A stretch of 64,000 nucleotides of DNA from Henriciella sp. (GTDB lineage: Bacteria; Pseudomonadota; Alphaproteobacteria; Caulobacterales; Hyphomonadaceae). Location of the stretch: the NCBI RefSeq assembly GCF_029936995.1, contig NZ_JAPYRE010000004.1, positions 310,001-374,000 on the forward strand. Direction: 5' to 3'. Under the pieces are notes generated by a model. The model saw nothing but the letters and a program-made list of their open reading frames with translations. It did no database searches and was not told the origin of the DNA. Position numbers and translations under genes: made by a program. Positions 19,201 to 26,848 of this stretch are shown in pieces (position 1 is the first letter of the stretch; each line of letters starts with the position of its first letter).

Positions 19201-19916
19201 TCCGCGCAACGCTTGCCGCTCCATGCGGGATCGGGACGCTGACCCTACCCCTGTCTGAAGGCCTGCCCGGCCGCTGGGACCGGGCAAACGAGCTGAACCT
19301 GGAAATGAAGGGAGCGGATCTGGCTAGCGCGACAGAACAGGCTGTACTTGCAGGAGCAAACCGTATTCTGGTCGACGGGATGAATGGTTGGGAGCTTCTC
19401 GGTTTCGCAGACGCTGAGATAACAGGGCCGGACCGCTGGCGGCTCGGTAGCTTGTTGCGGGGGCTCAATGGCTCTCAGGCCAGCGCTGCGGAGGCAGGTG
19501 CCATCTGCGTCGTTGCAGATGAACGGCTCGTTCAGGGCCTCCTCTCCATGCAGGAGATCAGCCTTCCTCTTGAGTGGCAGGCCGGACATGGCGAGGCACA
19601 GACCTTCATTCACGAGGATGTCGCAGGCCTGCCCTGGCCGGTCGCGCATCTGCAAGCCGTCCGGCACGATGACGGGTTTACGGTCAGCTGGTTTCCACGC
19701 GGTCCCGATATTCCCGACAACTGGGATCTGCCAGATCCCGTTAGGCCCCGCCTGTTCCGGGTGGATGCGGTTCAGGATGGCAATCTCATCTCGACCCTTG
19801 TGGTCGGTGAGAATACCGCGGAAGTCCCTCTGGGCGCGACACAGGTGCGGGTTGCTGAGATTGGAACTGATGGCCGTGAGGGTCGCCGGGTTTCAATCGT
19901 GACGGGGGCATCCTAA
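16239..19916 (+). CDS. GTA baseplate/host-specificity protein (gp15)
   Basis: A 1225-residue gp15-type protein, the largest gene of the cluster. It opens MGQIILSQVGSVAGSAALP with a glycine-rich membrane-active-like segment (GAAIGSALGGLAGRSIDAAL). The central GTA TIM-barrel-like domain spans roughly residues 250-720, with SYAADWTEYGAYVPGDG and VDFVGVDWYPPAGDW. A phage tail J-like region follows (about 760-1000). The C-terminal part is beta-rich and probably contacts the recipient. It is the last structural gene of the cluster. Confidence 0.93.
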   Translation: MGQIILSQVGSVAGSAALPNGINILGQQISGAAIGSALGGLAGRSIDAALTPAAEGPRIEALHLMESRDGAGMASVYGRARVGGQLIWASRFKERRHERSAGKGGPEIAEYSYSVSFAVAIAEGPVNRIDRVWANGEILALSDYNWRLYKGSKDQLPDPLIEAIEGAGHAPAYRGTAYIVFEDMPLDAFGNRLPQMSFEVVRASQRDDGLRQLAMGVNIIPASGEFVYGREIVRERRFPGIETPLNMNNAAGEADFVRSLDQLTSDLPAVESAALTVGWFGDDLRAGHCRVRPGVETRERATVPYGWEVAGRTRATAKLVSQSGESANYGGTPADRAVIEGIQAMKAEGIAVTLSPFLLMDVPPGNGLPDPYGGAEQAAFPWRGRMTSETDGTAAARSEIEAFLGADDDFGFRHFILHHARLGVEAGGVDAILIGSEMRGLSRVRDETGAFPFVEGLVQLAADVKAIVGPGTKVSYAADWTEYGAYVPGDGTGDVLFPLDMVWASPDVDFVGVDWYPPAGDWREGADHLDALAGYEAADAPAYLVSQMAGGEAYDWYYAAQADRDGQVRTPIIDTAHGEDWVFRPKDLAGWWTNAHHERPAGVRDVQPTGWASGMKPVRLMEIGFPALDKGGNAPNLFYDPKSSESALPPYSSGQRDDVYQRRALEVALSYWQGQPFIEQALIWAWDGRPWPDFPAREDVWSDGPNWAYGHWLNGRTGLIGVNEVIEDMAGRAGAGVADISVNGVLEGMVLRGSMPLRRALEPLRAMHGLTCLERADGLEFLGSQSRQFVSIDPDRIAEPGLSLTHELLDKQPGHLQLSHINADGGYAPATVDARSAQGDPGYSIKASVPLVLSEGVASGLADHMLAAALEPDSASITLPPEYIRVDAGDLVALEGQAGLWEVADITDDGLLRQLNLTRPAEGAHARTLGLPDTGEVAAPGAAPELVLIDGPALGAETGRGPWAAVSATPWTGPVTLRAGGAETAKRVRATLAAPCGIGTLTLPLSEGLPGRWDRANELNLEMKGADLASATEQAVLAGANRILVDGMNGWELLGFADAEITGPDRWRLGSLLRGLNGSQASAAEAGAICVVADERLVQGLLSMQEISLPLEWQAGHGEAQTFIHEDVAGLPWPVAHLQAVRHDDGFTVSWFPRGPDIPDNWDLPDPVRPRLFRVDAVQDGNLISTLVVGENTAEVPLGATQVRVAEIGTDGREGRRVSIVTGAS

Positions 19917-19943
19917 TTATAGGGCGTTGATTCCCCATAGAGA

Positions 19944-20846
19944 GTGACCTTCAAACCCGTGTCCCGCGACCTGTACAATATCCTGGGCGTTTCCAAGTCC
20001 GCCACCACCGAGGAGATCCGCAAGGCCTATCGCAAGAAAGCGAAGGCCTCACACCCCGACCTGCATCCTGACGACCAGAAAAAGGCTGATGAATTCAAGG
20101 AGGCTTCTGCCGCTTTTGAAATTCTCAGCGATGAGACAAAGCGTGGCAAGTATGACCGCGGCGAGATTGACGCTGATGGCAATCCGACCGGCTTTGCCGG
20201 CGCTGGTGGCTTTGGCGGCGGGCGTTATGGGGCCTATAGCGATTTTGCCGGTGCGGGGGGCGGTTCGTTCCAGGGCGATCCGTTCGAGGACATCCTGGCG
20301 GGCATGTTCGGCCAGCGTCGGGGAAGGCCCGGCCCGCGCAAGGGCGCGGATATGCGCTATCGGGTGGAAATCGCTTTCGAGGATTCAGTGCAGGGGGCCA
20401 AACGCACCATGACAATGGGCGATGGCAAGGCGTTGAATGTCTCCATCCCGCCCGGTGTCGAGACCGGGCAGACATTGCGCCTGAAAAGCCAGGGACAGCC
20501 CTCGCGCAGCGGCGGCCCGCCCGGCGATGCCCTGCTCGAAGTCCATGTGCGTGAAAGCAAGGTCTGGCGCCGGGATGGGGCTGATCTCCGCATGAGCGTG
20601 CCTGTGCCGTTGAAAACGGCGGTTCTGGGCGGTTCGGTCGAAGTGCAGACACCCGGCGGCAGTGTGACCCTCAAAGTGCCCGAAGGCGCCAACACCGGCA
20701 CAGTCCTGCGTCTCAGAAACAAGGGCGTACAGTTCAGGGATAAGCCCGGCCATCTTTATGCCAGGCTGGAAATCATGCTTGAAGACCCGTCGGACCCAGC
20801 ACTCAGGGAATGGGCCGCGCAGGAGGCACCGGAAAGTCATTCCTGA
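19944..20846 (+). CDS. J-domain co-chaperone (CbpA/DnaJ C-domain type)
   Basis: A 300-residue type II J-protein. The J domain spans about residues 8-72 with HPD at 37-39. A Gly/Phe-rich linker (about 75-105) and two DnaJ C-terminal substrate domains (about 125-290) follow. There is no CxxCxGxG zinc finger, which separates it from DnaJ proper. The C-domain motifs include IPPGVETGQTLRLKSQG and VPEGANTGTVLRLRNKG. The start is GTG 19944; a second in-frame GTG at 19959 is possible. It stimulates DnaK. Confidence 0.9.
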   Translation: MTFKPVSRDLYNILGVSKSATTEEIRKAYRKKAKASHPDLHPDDQKKADEFKEASAAFEILSDETKRGKYDRGEIDADGNPTGFAGAGGFGGGRYGAYSDFAGAGGGSFQGDPFEDILAGMFGQRRGRPGPRKGADMRYRVEIAFEDSVQGAKRTMTMGDGKALNVSIPPGVETGQTLRLKSQGQPSRSGGPPGDALLEVHVRESKVWRRDGADLRMSVPVPLKTAVLGGSVEVQTPGGSVTLKVPEGANTGTVLRLRNKGVQFRDKPGHLYARLEIMLEDPSDPALREWAAQEAPESHS

Positions 20847-20904
20847 CTGGAAGATACGTGCTTATTCACGAGGTGTTCAGGGCTGTTCAGCCATAAGGAG
20901 CATG

Positions 20905-21216
20905 ATGAAACGCACACTTCTCGCTCTTGCGCTTTTCGCTTTGGTTTCGGCGCCACCAGCCTTTGCACAGGGCCAGTGGGGAAGCTCCTTTACGGCCGGG
21001 GAGGCCCGTGACGCGCGCGAGAAGGGCGAAATCAAACCCCTCAATGAGATCCTGCAGCCGATTCGCCGTCAGTATGGCGGCAATATGCGCCGTTTCGACG
21101 GGCTCTATGAAAGGGGCGGGCGTAAGGTTTATATTATTGACTGGGTGACAGGCCGCGGCCAGCTGGTGACGTTTACGATCGACGCCAGGTCTGGACGGGT
21201 TCTCAGTGTTGATTAG
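20905..21216 (+). CDS. Secreted PepSY-like protein, FeuN-like regulator candidate
   Basis: A 103-residue protein with a signal peptide (MKRTLLALALFALVSAPPAFAQ) and a C-terminal PepSY-like strand-helix-strand part (GGRKVYIIDWVTGRGQ, TIDARSGRVLSVD). AGGAG lies close to two adjacent ATGs (20902 and 20905); the second has the better spacing. It ends 9 bases before a PhoP-like regulator gene. In Sinorhizobium, FeuN is a small periplasmic protein encoded just before FeuP-FeuQ that restrains the FeuQ kinase. The same order here suggests the same role, as inference. Confidence 0.75.
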   Translation: MKRTLLALALFALVSAPPAFAQGQWGSSFTAGEARDAREKGEIKPLNEILQPIRRQYGGNMRRFDGLYERGGRKVYIIDWVTGRGQLVTFTIDARSGRVLSVD

Positions 21217-21225
21217 GTTGGGTAT

Positions 21226-21912
21226 ATGAGAATTCTTGTTGTTGAAGACGATGCGGACCTCCGCAGGCAGCTTGCCGACGCGCTCACGCAATCGGGATAT
21301 GCGGTCGATCTCGCTGCCGATGGTGAGGATGGCCACTTTCTCGGTGATACGGAACCGTATGACGCCGTCATCCTCGATCTTGGCCTGCCCAAGATGGATG
21401 GTGTGACAATCCTTGAGCGCTGGCGCGATGACGGGAAGGATTTCCCGGTCATGATTCTCACCGCGCGTGACCGCTGGAGCGAGAAGGTGGCCGGTTTTGA
21501 TGCGGGTGCCGATGATTACCTGACCAAGCCGTTCTACACCGAAGAGCTCCTCGCCCGCCTGCGTGCCCTCCTGCGCCGGGCAACGGGCCATTCGGCTGCG
21601 GCAATCGAGGCGGGCAGCCTTCGGGTCGATACACGGGCTGCACGGGCCACCGTCAGTGGGCGTCCGGTGAAGCTGACCGCGCATGAATACCGTGTGCTTT
21701 CCTACCTGATGCACCATCAGGGCCGCGTCGTTCCGCGTACCGAGCTTGTCGAGCACATCTACGATCAGGATTTCGACCGCGATTCCAACACCATCGAGGT
21801 GTTTATCGGCCGTCTGCGCAAGAAAATCGGTACCGACCGAATCCTGACCGAGCGTGGGCTTGGTTACCGGCTGGTCGTTCCGGAAGGGGAGACGGCAGGT
21901 GTTGCAGACTAG
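21226..21912 (+). CDS. OmpR/PhoP-family response regulator (FeuP-like)
   Basis: A 228-residue response regulator. The receiver has acidic residues at 8-9, the phospho-acceptor Asp51 (AVILDLGLPKMDG) and the conserved Lys in YLTKPF. An OmpR-type winged helix follows (about 130-222, with HEYRVLSYLMHHQGRVVPRTELVEH and VFIGRLRKKIG). It is encoded between the PepSY protein and the histidine kinase and probably takes its phosphate from that kinase. Confidence 0.92.
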   Translation: MRILVVEDDADLRRQLADALTQSGYAVDLAADGEDGHFLGDTEPYDAVILDLGLPKMDGVTILERWRDDGKDFPVMILTARDRWSEKVAGFDAGADDYLTKPFYTEELLARLRALLRRATGHSAAAIEAGSLRVDTRAARATVSGRPVKLTAHEYRVLSYLMHHQGRVVPRTELVEHIYDQDFDRDSNTIEVFIGRLRKKIGTDRILTERGLGYRLVVPEGETAGVAD

Positions 21913-21939
21913 GTTTCGGTTGCGCCTTTCCCCGTCGCG

Positions 21940-23340
21940 ATGAGCGACAAGGATACATCTCGGGCGAAACCGCGGCTGTCCCTGTCGCGGCGCATGTTCA
22001 TAGGCGCCATCATATGGAGCCTGATCGCCGTGGTGGGCGGTATTTTCGCCATGACGGTCTCGTACCGGGCTCAGACCATACGCCTGCTCCAGCAGGAACT
22101 TGATTCGATCCTCGTCACACTGCCCCGTGCGCTGGAAATCCTGCCGGACGGACGGGTCGTCGACCAGCCTGAAAAACTGCCCAGTGATGTCCGTTACGAC
22201 CTGCCATTGTCCGGCCGGTATTGGGCAATGATCGCGATCGAGGAAGATGGCTCGATGGGTAATGATATCCGCTCACAGAGCCTCTGGGACGGACCTTTGC
22301 CTGTGCCGCAACGCGAGGCGGATATTGCCCTCGCAAATCCCGGTATGACCGAATATGGCAATGCGATGGGCCCGGCAGACGAGCGCCTGCGGGTTGCCGT
22401 GCGTGCGATCAGTGTCCCCAACCGTGAAAACCCGATCCTGCTCATGGCGGCCGCTGACAGGCAGGCCACAGACGAAGGCGCCAACCAGCTGCGCTTCCTC
22501 CTCCTGATAAGCATGAGCCTGCTTGCCGCAGGCACGCTGATCGCGCTCTGGATCGGCCTGCGTCTGGCGCTCTCGCCCTTCGACAGGGTGCAGGCCCATA
22601 TCTCGCAGGTCCGAGAGGGCAAGCGCGCGCGCCTTGATGGCGACTATCCGGTCGAGGTGCTGCCATTGACCGAGGAGCTCAACAAGCTGCTCGATAATAA
22701 CCGCGCCATTGTCGAGCGCGCACAAACCCATGTCGGCAACCTCGCGCACGCGCTGAAGACGCCGCTTGCCGTGCTGCGCAACGAGGCGACGGGTAATAGC
22801 TCCCTTGATGATGTCGTGCGGCGTCAGACAGAGTCCATGCGCGCCAATGTCGACCATTATCTCAAGCGTGCACAGGCCGCCGCCCGCGCCGAAGCCCTTG
22901 GCGTGCGCACCGAGATTGCCCCTGTGGTCGATGGGTTGGTCCGCTTGCTGAACCGTTTATTCGGCGATGGCGGTATCGAAGTGGTCTCGAGCATCAAGGC
23001 TGGCGTCTATGTCCGTGCCGAGCAACAGGATCTGGAAGAGATGCTTGGCAACGTCATGGAGAATGCCTGCAAGTGGACGAAATCGCGCGTTGAAGTCTCC
23101 ACGGAGGCGGGCGAAAATGACACCATGCTGATCCATATTGATGACAATGGCGACGGGCTGAGTGCCGATGAGATGACCTCTGCAGTCAAACGCGGCGTGC
23201 GCCTTGATGAAACGGCGCCTGGTACCGGGCTCGGCCTGTCCATCGTTGCTGACATTGCGGAAATGAACGGCGGCCGGCTGAGTCTGTCCGACAGTCCGCT
23301 TGGCGGGCTCAGGGCAACCATTGCGGTGCGCCGCTCATGA
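21940..23340 (+). CDS. PhoQ-like sensor histidine kinase (FeuQ-like)
   Basis: A 466-residue membrane kinase. TM1 spans about 18-41, a periplasmic sensor about 42-185 and TM2 186-207. HAMP-like and dimerisation regions lead to the phospho-accepting His270 (NLAHALKTPLAVLRNEA). The ATPase has N (MENACKW), DDNGDGLSADE and GTGLGLSIV boxes. The periplasmic part would be the contact site of the upstream PepSY protein. The ATG has no strong ribosome site. The end overlaps the ccmI-like gene by four bases (ATGA), tying this sensor to the cytochrome operon. Confidence 0.92.
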   Translation: MSDKDTSRAKPRLSLSRRMFIGAIIWSLIAVVGGIFAMTVSYRAQTIRLLQQELDSILVTLPRALEILPDGRVVDQPEKLPSDVRYDLPLSGRYWAMIAIEEDGSMGNDIRSQSLWDGPLPVPQREADIALANPGMTEYGNAMGPADERLRVAVRAISVPNRENPILLMAAADRQATDEGANQLRFLLLISMSLLAAGTLIALWIGLRLALSPFDRVQAHISQVREGKRARLDGDYPVEVLPLTEELNKLLDNNRAIVERAQTHVGNLAHALKTPLAVLRNEATGNSSLDDVVRRQTESMRANVDHYLKRAQAAARAEALGVRTEIAPVVDGLVRLLNRLFGDGGIEVVSSIKAGVYVRAEQQDLEEMLGNVMENACKWTKSRVEVSTEAGENDTMLIHIDDNGDGLSADEMTSAVKRGVRLDETAPGTGLGLSIVADIAEMNGGRLSLSDSPLGGLRATIAVRRS

Positions 23341-23939
23341 CACGAAAAACACTGTTTGTGACGCTCGGGGGTGTGGCAGCTGCGGCCGGGCTCTATTTGT
23401 TGACGGGGCGGCCTTTCCTGTCCGAGCAGCCTTATGCCGAACGTGAAGCCGAGCTTGCCTCCCGCGATGCGTCCGAACTTTCACCACCGGAAATGCTGGC
23501 GCGTCTCCAGAAAACCGCACGTGAGCAGCCGGAGGCCCCCGAACCACAATACTATATCGGCCTCATCATGCGCTCGCAGGGACGCACGGATGATGCGCTC
23601 AGGGCGTTCCAGTCCGCGCTTCGCCGTGATGATACGCATGTGCCGTCACTCGTGGCCTTGGCCGATGCACTTGTCACAAGGGATGATGGTGTCGTTACCC
23701 AGCCCGCCGCACGGCTGTATGACCGGGCCTGGCGGCTTGATCCGACGCAGGTGAGGTCTGGTTTCCTGTCCGCCTTGCCAGCCTATCAGGCCGGGGATGT
23801 GGAAGCAGCCGAAGCGCACTGGGACAAAGTGGCTGAAGGGCTGGAGCCCGGCGATCCGCGTCTGGGGATGCTTGAAGCGCTGAAAGGCTCCATTGGCGAA
23901 GAGGATGAAGCCGGCGGGCCTGATGACAGCGCCAACTAG
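23337..23939 (+). CDS. ccmI: CcmI/CycH-like TPR protein of cytochrome c maturation
   Basis: A 200-residue protein with one N-terminal membrane helix (about 6-22) and a TPR region (about 50-180: PQYYIGLIMRSQGRTDDALRAFQSALRRD, LARLYDRAWRLDP-like). CcmI binds apocytochrome c and hands it to the CcmF-CcmH ligation complex. It is much shorter than full-length CcmI because it lacks the two-helix N-terminal module. The identity rests partly on its place ahead of ccmE, ccmF and ccmH. Confidence 0.78.
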   Translation: MTRKTLFVTLGGVAAAAGLYLLTGRPFLSEQPYAEREAELASRDASELSPPEMLARLQKTAREQPEAPEPQYYIGLIMRSQGRTDDALRAFQSALRRDDTHVPSLVALADALVTRDDGVVTQPAARLYDRAWRLDPTQVRSGFLSALPAYQAGDVEAAEAHWDKVAEGLEPGDPRLGMLEALKGSIGEEDEAGGPDDSAN

Positions 23940-24018
23940 CCTGTTCAGGAAATCGCGCAATCATGCTGTTTCGGTCGCAGTGTCTTATGGCATCTTATGA
24001 GATATAGGCTGCGGAATT

Positions 24019-24444
24019 ATGAGAGCGCGGACAAAGAGACTCTGGGGCGTTGGGACGGCTGCGATACTGATCGCAGCGGCCGTAGCCCTGTCGGCTGTCG
24101 CCCTGCGCCAGCACGCCGATCTGTTCTACACCCCCGGCACCATTGCGGAAAAAGGCCTGCCCGAAGCAGGCAAACGTGTGCGCGTCGGTGGCTGGGTACA
24201 GGAAGGATCGCTGGTCTATGGCGATGCGGCGGACATGACCTTCCTGATCGAGGACAGCTCCGGCGAGACAGTCGAAGTCAGCTATACCGGCATAGCGCCT
24301 GATCTTTTCCGGGAAGGCGAAGGTGTCGTTGCGACAGGCCGTTTCGACAATACCGGGGATTTTACCGCTGAGAGCATCCTCGCCAAGCATGATGAAAATT
24401 ACGAGCCGCGTGAACTGAAGAAGGCCGGGCAGGCGACTTCATGA
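24019..24444 (+). CDS. ccmE: Cytochrome c-type biogenesis haem chaperone CcmE
   Basis: A 141-residue CcmE/CycJ. One N-terminal membrane anchor (about 10-28) is followed by the periplasmic OB fold. The haem-attaching His124 lies in LAKHDENYEP, with Tyr128 as the axial ligand. It carries haem covalently from the CcmABCD side to CcmF. The stop overlaps the ccmF start (ATGA). Confidence 0.96.
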   Translation: MRARTKRLWGVGTAAILIAAAVALSAVALRQHADLFYTPGTIAEKGLPEAGKRVRVGGWVQEGSLVYGDAADMTFLIEDSSGETVEVSYTGIAPDLFREGEGVVATGRFDNTGDFTAESILAKHDENYEPRELKKAGQATS

Positions 24445-26354
24445 TCGAGGCAGGGCACTTCGCGGCTTTCCTCGCACTGGTGTTCAGCGGTCTGCAGGCG
24501 GGGTTTGGCCTCGCTGGTGACAGGGCACGTAGCGGCCTGTTTGCCAAGATCGCCTTTACCACAATGGTTTTCGCCTTTCTGACACTGGTCTGGGCCTTTG
24601 CGCGGTCGGATTTCTCCGTTGAACTCGTCGCTTCTCACTCCCACACGCTGAAGCCATTTGGCTACAAGATTGCCGGCACATGGGGCAATCATGAAGGCTC
24701 CATGGCGCTCTGGTGCGTGGTGGCGCTCGGATTTGCGGCTTCAGCGGCGTGGTTGATGAAGTCTGACCGGCCGGCTTTCGAGGCGCGAACCCTGGGCGCT
24801 CAGGGGCTGTTGAGCTTTGGCTCTCTTGCCTATCTGCTGTTTGCATCCTCGCCGTTTACGCGGCTCGATCCGGCTCCGCTTCAGGGGCAGGGGCTCAATC
24901 CGCTGCTACAGGACCCGGCCCTCGCGATCCATCCGCCGATGCTTTACATCGGCTATGTCGGCTATTCATTCGTGTTTGCGCTGGCTGCGGCAGGGCTGAT
25001 CGAAGGACGGATCGACCGGCAATGGGCGACAACGGCCCGCAACTGGGCGCTGGCTGCCTTTGTGCCACTCACGCTCGGCATCGCGCTGGGCAGTTACTGG
25101 GCGTACTATGAGCTCGGCTGGGGCGGCTGGTGGTTCTGGGACCCTGTCGAGAATGCGAGCCTCATGCCCTGGCTGATCGGCGCAGCGCTGATGCATTCCA
25201 TCATCGTCACGGAAAAGCGCGGCAGCTTCTCAGCCTGGACGGCGCTGCTGGCCGTGCTCGCCTTCTGTTTCTCCATGCTCGGTGCTTTCCTGGTGCGCTC
25301 CGGTGTGCTGACCTCTGTTCATGCCTTCGCGGTTGACCCCTTGCGCGGCTCGCTCCTGCTGGCCGGGCTTCTGGTCTTTGGTGGGGCAGCTCTCCTCCTG
25401 TTTGCACTGCGGGCACCGAAAGTTTCCGGCGGGCCGTCCTGGACTGCGGCCAGCCGTGAGGGCGCACTGATGGGCAACAACCTGGTTCTTACGGTTGCCA
25501 CAGCCACCGTGATGCTGGGGACGCTCTTTCCACTGCTGGCCGAAGCATTGGGTGAGACAATTTCCGTGGGCGAACCCTACTTCAATCTCACCTTCACGCC
25601 GATCATGGCGCTGGCGCTCATCGCACTGCCGGTTGTGCAGGCATGGGCGTGGGGACGGGCAGACCTCTCCTCGCTATGGAAGTGGGCAGCGGGTTTTGCC
25701 GGGCTTGTAGGCCTTTTCTGGCTGGCGGGGATCGGCCCGCTGGATATACCACTGCTGGCAGGATTCGGGCTGGCGCTCGGTGTCTGGCTGGTCTTCGGGG
25801 CGGCACAGGAAATCTGGCGGCGGGCAAAGACAGCTGCGCGCTTGCCAAAGATGCCGCTGCGGGTCTGGGGGATGACGATCGCTCATGCCGGGCTCGGTAT
25901 CTTCGTGATCGGCGCTGTCCTGCAGACGTCGGGACGAACACAGACGACGCTTGCGCTTCAGGAAGGCGAGAGCCAGCCGGTGGCAGGCTGGGTCGTGCAG
26001 CTTGAGGATGTCAGCAGTATCGAGGGGCCGAACTGGTATGCCGACCGGGCGACGCTCTCGGTCCGCAAGGGAAGTGCGCGTAGTGAGCTGCAACCGCAGA
26101 AGCGCTATTATCCGGCCGCGCGGATGCCAACCAGCGAGACCGCCATTCACAAGACCGGTACCGGCGATCTCTATGTCGCGTTGGGGGATGGACGGCGCAA
26201 TCGGGAAGGCGAGACACGCTGGACCTTCGAGATTTTTCACAATCCGCTCATTGACCTGATATATCTAGGGGTCGCCCTGATCGCACTTGGCGGGGGGCTG
26301 AGCATGGCCGGAAAGCGGACACGTACATCCAACCGCACCGGGGAGACCGCATGA
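24441..26354 (+). CDS. ccmF: Haem lyase subunit CcmF
   Basis: A 637-residue, many-helix membrane protein. The haem-handling tryptophan motif is GWGGWWFWDPVENASLMPW (about residues 227-245). Other CcmF blocks are HSHTLKPFGYKIAGTWGNHEGSMALW and the periplasmic loop with WTALLAVLAFCFSMLGAFLVRSGVLTSVHAFA. It attaches haem to apocytochrome c with CcmH/I. Overlaps ccmE and ccmH by four bases each. Confidence 0.97.
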   Translation: MIEAGHFAAFLALVFSGLQAGFGLAGDRARSGLFAKIAFTTMVFAFLTLVWAFARSDFSVELVASHSHTLKPFGYKIAGTWGNHEGSMALWCVVALGFAASAAWLMKSDRPAFEARTLGAQGLLSFGSLAYLLFASSPFTRLDPAPLQGQGLNPLLQDPALAIHPPMLYIGYVGYSFVFALAAAGLIEGRIDRQWATTARNWALAAFVPLTLGIALGSYWAYYELGWGGWWFWDPVENASLMPWLIGAALMHSIIVTEKRGSFSAWTALLAVLAFCFSMLGAFLVRSGVLTSVHAFAVDPLRGSLLLAGLLVFGGAALLLFALRAPKVSGGPSWTAASREGALMGNNLVLTVATATVMLGTLFPLLAEALGETISVGEPYFNLTFTPIMALALIALPVVQAWAWGRADLSSLWKWAAGFAGLVGLFWLAGIGPLDIPLLAGFGLALGVWLVFGAAQEIWRRAKTAARLPKMPLRVWGMTIAHAGLGIFVIGAVLQTSGRTQTTLALQEGESQPVAGWVVQLEDVSSIEGPNWYADRATLSVRKGSARSELQPQKRYYPAARMPTSETAIHKTGTGDLYVALGDGRRNREGETRWTFEIFHNPLIDLIYLGVALIALGGGLSMAGKRTRTSNRTGETA

Positions 26355-26773
26355 AAACGCTGTTTGCCTCACTGATCTTGCTTTTCGCAGCGGGCGCGCA
26401 GGGCCAGCTTGATGATCCGAAAGAAGAAGCCCGCGCGCAGGACCTGATGCGGGAGATCCGTTGTGTCGCCTGCGAGAATGAACCGATCTCGAATTCAGCC
26501 TCTGACATTGCCGCCGATATGCGCGAACGTGTCCGGGCCATGGTCGCGGACGGCCAGTCGGACGAGCAGATCCGCGACTGGTTTGCCGAACGTTATGGAG
26601 AATTCGTGCTGTTCCGGCCCCGGCCGGGCGGTGCAGGGGGGCTTTTGCTCTGGGGCACCCCCTTCATTCTTCTTCTTGCTGGCGGAGCGCTCGTCTATGT
26701 CCTTCGCAGGCATGGCGGTGGCCGGCGCGAGCCAGTCGAGCCCGTTCCGCCAGAGGATGCCGGCTCGCCATAG
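26351..26773 (+). CDS. ccmH: Cytochrome c-type biogenesis protein CcmH
   Basis: A 140-residue CcmH/CycL: signal peptide (about 1-18), then the redox pair Cys38/Cys41 in REIRCVACENEPISNS, the helical block SDEQIRDWFAERYGEFVLFRP and a C-terminal membrane anchor (about 97-118). It reduces or holds apocytochrome c for haem ligation. The dsbE/ccmG thioredoxin gene often found between ccmF and ccmH is absent here. Confidence 0.95.
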   Translation: MKTLFASLILLFAAGAQGQLDDPKEEARAQDLMREIRCVACENEPISNSASDIAADMRERVRAMVADGQSDEQIRDWFAERYGEFVLFRPRPGGAGGLLLWGTPFILLLAGGALVYVLRRHGGGRREPVEPVPPEDAGSP

Positions 26774-26848
26774 TGTGATCGGTTCCCCTCTGGCGCGCCT
26801 GTCCCTGCCCATTATCTCTGTGGGAGGGCTGCCAAGAGAGGACCTCCC

